This document shows positions 61,448 through 64,000 of a stretch of DNA of 64,000 bases, one piece after another. The DNA is from CAVTPU01 sp963736695. Its GTDB lineage: Bacteria > Actinomycetota > Actinomycetes > Mycobacteriales > Micromonosporaceae. The stretch spans positions 62,001 through 126,000 of the forward strand of contig CAVTPU010000004.1 of NCBI GenBank assembly GCA_963736695.1. The letters run 5' to 3'. The position numbers and the translations under genes were made by a program. Numbering within the stretch: the first letter of the stretch is position 1; the number at the start of each line of letters is the position of its first letter. The notes under the pieces were generated by a model. The model ran no database searches and was not told where the DNA came from. It saw only the letters and a list, made by a program, of their open reading frames with translations.

Positions 61448-62775
61448 ATGTTCTCCTCGCGATCGCCGCCAGCGGCGGCGAGATGGGTCCGGTGGCGTGC
61501 ACGTGGTGAAGTGTCGACGCGGGTCGTGGTGTGCGACACCACCCGACCCTCGTGGATGACGAGCCGGTCGGGGTGCGCGGTGGCGATCGCCTCCCCCACG
61601 GACCGGGCGCGGATCGCGAGGATCTCGGCCGGGGCGCCGGCGGTGATGCTCACGGCGGGCAGGCGCAACGCCGCGCGGGCTGCGGTGCTGATCGAGTCGT
61701 ACGCGGACGTGGGTGTGTCGTGGCCGACAAGCACGAGCAGGGCGGCAGTCTCCAGCGGATCGGCTCGGCCCATCGGGTTGAACGGGTCGCGCAGGTTGTC
61801 GCCGCCCGCACAGACACGAACGCCGGCGGCGCGCAGCCGACGCACCGGGGTGAGCCCACGGGGAGTCGCGACCGGCCGGTCCCGACCCTGCAGATAGAGA
61901 TTCGTCTGTGGCAGGCAGACGACGCTGATGTCGGCCTCGGCGGTCGCCGCCGCGATCATCGCGAACCGATCGTCGTCCATCATGGACAGATTGACGCAGT
62001 GGCTGGCGACGACGCCACCGTCGAATCGGTCGGCGGTGATTGCTCGCGCCAGATGCTCCAGTGTGGATAGTCCGATGTCGAGAGTCTCGTCGATGTGCAG
62101 GTCGAGCGCGGCCCCACCCGCGCCGGCGATCCGCACACACGCGTCGACGCAGCCGGCCGGGTCGGGATCGAGCGCCGGACAGGCGCCGAGCGCATCGGCT
62201 CCCGCTGCCAGCGCGTCGCGCATGAGTGCCTCGGCGTTTGCCGCGCCCGGCCCGGTGAGCGGCATCGCGGCGAAGGCGACCAGCCGCAGGTCGCATCGGT
62301 CGCGGTTGGCGTCGCGCACCGCGGCGAGCGCGGCGAGATTGCGCAGGCCTGCGTCGCCTCCGACGTCGACGTGGCTGCGCATGGCGGTGGCGCCGTGGGA
62401 GACATAGGTATCGAGCGCCTCACTGGCGCGGGCGACGATGTCGGCCTCGGTGAGGGTCCGCGAGATTCGCCGCCACGCGGCCACCGCGCCGACGAGATCG
62501 AACCCGGGCATGTCGACGAGACCGGCGGTCAGTGCCTTGTCGAGATGGGCGTGCGGCTCGACGGGAGCGGGCACGAGAAGATGTCCGCTGACGTCGACGC
62601 ATCGCAGGTCATCCGGCGTCGCACGATCGTGTTCGGGTGGGACCGGAGCGCCGGGTGCGAGCACGGCCGCGATCCGACCAGAGCGGACGAGCAGGTCGGC
62701 CGGCGTGCCGTCGGCGAGGGCGCCACCGCGCAGCAGCAGGGGCGACGTTCGGGGGGAGACTTCGGACGATGCCAT
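61444..62775 (-). CDS. amidohydrolase, cytosine deaminase-like
   Basis: A 443-residue metal-dependent hydrolase of the amidohydrolase superfamily. The metal site is visible as PHAHLDKAL (His75, His77), DLHIDE, ASHCVNLS and GGDNLRDPF; this set is typical of cytosine deaminase and related N-heterocycle deaminases. It is the only enzyme in an import operon, so it probably processes the imported compound. Exact substrate (cytosine, a pyrimidine precursor, or a triazine-like ring) is unknown. It starts eight bases after the upstream binding-protein gene and overlaps the ATPase gene. Confidence 0.85.
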   Translation of the reverse strand: MASSEVSPRTSPLLLRGGALADGTPADLLVRSGRIAAVLAPGAPVPPEHDRATPDDLRCVDVSGHLLVPAPVEPHAHLDKALTAGLVDMPGFDLVGAVAAWRRISRTLTEADIVARASEALDTYVSHGATAMRSHVDVGGDAGLRNLAALAAVRDANRDRCDLRLVAFAAMPLTGPGAANAEALMRDALAAGADALGACPALDPDPAGCVDACVRIAGAGGAALDLHIDETLDIGLSTLEHLARAITADRFDGGVVASHCVNLSMMDDDRFAMIAAATAEADISVVCLPQTNLYLQGRDRPVATPRGLTPVRRLRAAGVRVCAGGDNLRDPFNPMGRADPLETAALLVLVGHDTPTSAYDSISTAARAALRLPAVSITAGAPAEILAIRARSVGEAIATAHPDRLVIHEGRVVSHTTTRVDTSPRARHRTHLAAAGGDREENI

Positions 62776-62782
62776 GGCGCGG

Positions 62783-64000
62783 TCAAGTCCGTCCCGGCCA
62801 TCGGGGCTCGGGCATGGTCCAGGTGCGGTTGGCGAGTTCGGCCGGATAGACGACCCGGAACGTGGACGGTCGCCACACCTCCATCACCGCCGCCGCGAGC
62901 GGGTTCTGTCCATTGTCGCCAAACCTGATGCCGCCCCACGGCATGATGGTGGACGTGGCGGGGATCGAGGTCTGCCGCAACGCGGCCCGGATCGCAGCCG
63001 GGTCACGGCTGCCCGCCGTGTTGATCGCCACTCCGAGTGTGAGCACGGCCGTGAACGCGTCGGCGGCTGTGACGGTCATCGGCCGGTTGTAGGTGCGTTC
63101 GTACATTGTGGTCACTGCTCGACCAGCCGGGGTTCGGACCGCGAGGTCGGCGGACCACACCGCAGTGCGGAGCATCTCCGCCGAGGTGGTGGCGGCCGGC
63201 CTCAGGGTGCCGAAACCGGAGCCGATGCCGATGACCGGCACAGTCACGCCGAGGCGTCCGGCGAGCTCGTCGATCACCGCGCCGGACGCCGGTGAGCTGG
63301 AGACGACGAGCACCGCGTCCGGATGTCCTCCTGTCACGACGTCGGTCAACTTGCGGATGGTGCTCTCGCGGGCCGTGCTGGTGAACGGAAGGCGTTTAAC
63401 CACCTTGTGGCCGTCCCGGGCGGCGAGAGCCGCGACGGTGTCCGCCGTGGTGGCGTCCTTGGTGCCCGACTCGACCAGCAGCGTCAACCGTTGGCCGGTG
63501 CGGTGATGGGCGTGGAGCAACGCGAACGCCGTATCGGCCAGTGTCCGGTCGGTCGGACCGATCCGGAAATACCACCCCATGCCTTGTTCAGTGAGAAAGT
63601 CGGCTGTGCTATATGCATCAATAACGGGGACTCTCAGGTGTTGACTGTCGCGTCCGATCCCCGCGGCGATATCCGCGGTATCCGAGACGACGACGGCGAT
63701 CGCGTGATCCCGGGTGACGAGTGCCTCGGTCTGTTCATCGGCGGTCGCTGACACGCCTTTCGTGTCCCCGGTCAGAAGCGTGAGTTCGGCTCCGCCGAGT
63801 CGGGGGAGTCCGGTGGTGGTGCTCAGCGGCAACGGCACATCATTGTGTGACTTATTTATCAAAGCGACAGCGAGCTGCGCACCGCGTACGGCGTCGTCGC
63901 CATCGGTCTCGGCGTCGCCACTGGAGTGTGAAAGCAGTGCGATCGGGATGGGTCTTGCCTGGTCAGCGCGGTCGCGGTCGACTGTGCATGCGATGGAGCC
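62783..64000 (-). CDS. periplasmic-binding-protein (LivK/Peripla_BP_6-like) gene, 5' end beyond window
   Basis: The frame is open from the right edge to the stop at 62783, giving at least 405 residues. Near the edge it reads GSIACTV, which may be a lipobox, then PIPIALLSHSSG and DAVRGAQLAVALINK, the usual opening of branched-chain-amino-acid-type binding proteins. Later parts fit the fold: AIAVVVSDTADIAAGI, RTLADTAFALLHAHH and VTAADAFTAVLTLGVAINTA. An in-frame TTG at 63862 is internal, not the start. It is the first visible gene of the import operon, and unlike the second binding protein it belongs to the LivK class. Confidence 0.85.
   Translation of the reverse strand, partial: GSIACTVDRDRADQARPIPIALLSHSSGDAETDGDDAVRGAQLAVALINKSHNDVPLPLSTTTGLPRLGGAELTLLTGDTKGVSATADEQTEALVTRDHAIAVVVSDTADIAAGIGRDSQHLRVPVIDAYSTADFLTEQGMGWYFRIGPTDRTLADTAFALLHAHHRTGQRLTLLVESGTKDATTADTVAALAARDGHKVVKRLPFTSTARESTIRKLTDVVTGGHPDAVLVVSSSPASGAVIDELAGRLGVTVPVIGIGSGFGTLRPAATTSAEMLRTAVWSADLAVRTPAGRAVTTMYERTYNRPMTVTAADAFTAVLTLGVAINTAGSRDPAAIRAALRQTSIPATSTIMPWGGIRFGDNGQNPLAAAVMEVWRPSTFRVVYPAELANRTWTMPEPRWPGRT

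Noticed and set aside
63700..63862. TTG at 63862 as the start of the last binding-protein gene
   Set aside because: The same frame continues upstream to the window edge with family-typical sequence (DAVRGAQLAVALINK), so the gene is longer and truncated.
1..64000. tRNA, rRNA, prophage, insertion sequence or replication origin
   Set aside because: No transposase, integrase, phage structural gene, RNA gene or DnaA-box cluster was recognised by reading; a dedicated search was not possible.

Overview
The window is GC-rich DNA with long, tightly packed genes, frequent ATGA/GTGA stop-start overlaps and Shine-Dalgarno leaders. It carries a type VII (ESX) secretion locus, an actinobacterial-type [NiFe]-hydrogenase cluster, NarL-type two-component systems and a SpoOM-like gene. 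Together these point to the chromosome of a filamentous or soil-type member of the Actinomycetota. No rRNA, tRNA, CRISPR array, transposase or phage gene was seen. I cannot name the genus.

Layout. 1-1.1 kb: 5' part of an acetyl-CoA hydrolase/transferase gene whose 3' end lies beyond the left edge. 1.5-18.6 kb: an ESX locus with a membrane histidine kinase, a mycosin-like protein, four secreted-factor genes, EccC, a large secreted-like protein, a YbaB/EspL-like protein, EccD, EccE, EccB, a LuxR-type response regulator and a further small helical ESX protein. Three of its promoters share one box-plus-minus-10 architecture. The mycosin has lost its whole catalytic triad. 18.7-28.7 kb: a GNAT acetyltransferase, an MBL-fold/Rieske protein, and two paralogous secreted M4 metallopeptidases with matching promoters, enclosing two unknown genes. 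29.1-38.7 kb: a six-gene, translationally coupled set for membrane or extracellular glycan chemistry: a GT2-GtrA-HprK-like fusion, a GT39-like transferase, a degenerate phosphoesterase, an unknown secreted protein, a GH99-like hydrolase and a purple-acid-phosphatase-like enzyme. A membrane protein converges on it.

40.6-55.7 kb: hydrogenase region in two convergent blocks. The left block has two SIS proteins followed by hypC, hypD and hypE. The right block (minus strand) has the small and large subunits, a zinc-ribbon/NifU-like protein, a conserved partner, a frameshifted accessory gene, a maturation protease and small proteins. Between them sit a SpoOM-like gene, a membrane protein and a second kinase/regulator pair. 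56-57.9 kb: a cold-shock protein and a trehalose-synthase-like GT4 transferase. 58.2-64 kb: an operon with two binding proteins of different superfamilies, an amidohydrolase, and the ATPase and permease of an ABC importer; its first gene runs off the right edge.

How the parts work together. The ESX genes encode a membrane pore (EccB/C/D/E) plus WXG100-like cargo carrying YxxxD export signals. The kinase at one end and the regulator at the other are the natural candidates for controlling the shared promoters. The hydrogenase is of the group 1h/5 type associated with oxidation of trace H2, with its NiFe(CN)2CO maturation factors partly present (HypA, HypB and HypF are not in this window). The glycan gene set looks like a self-contained surface-glycan pathway and is the least explained part of the window.
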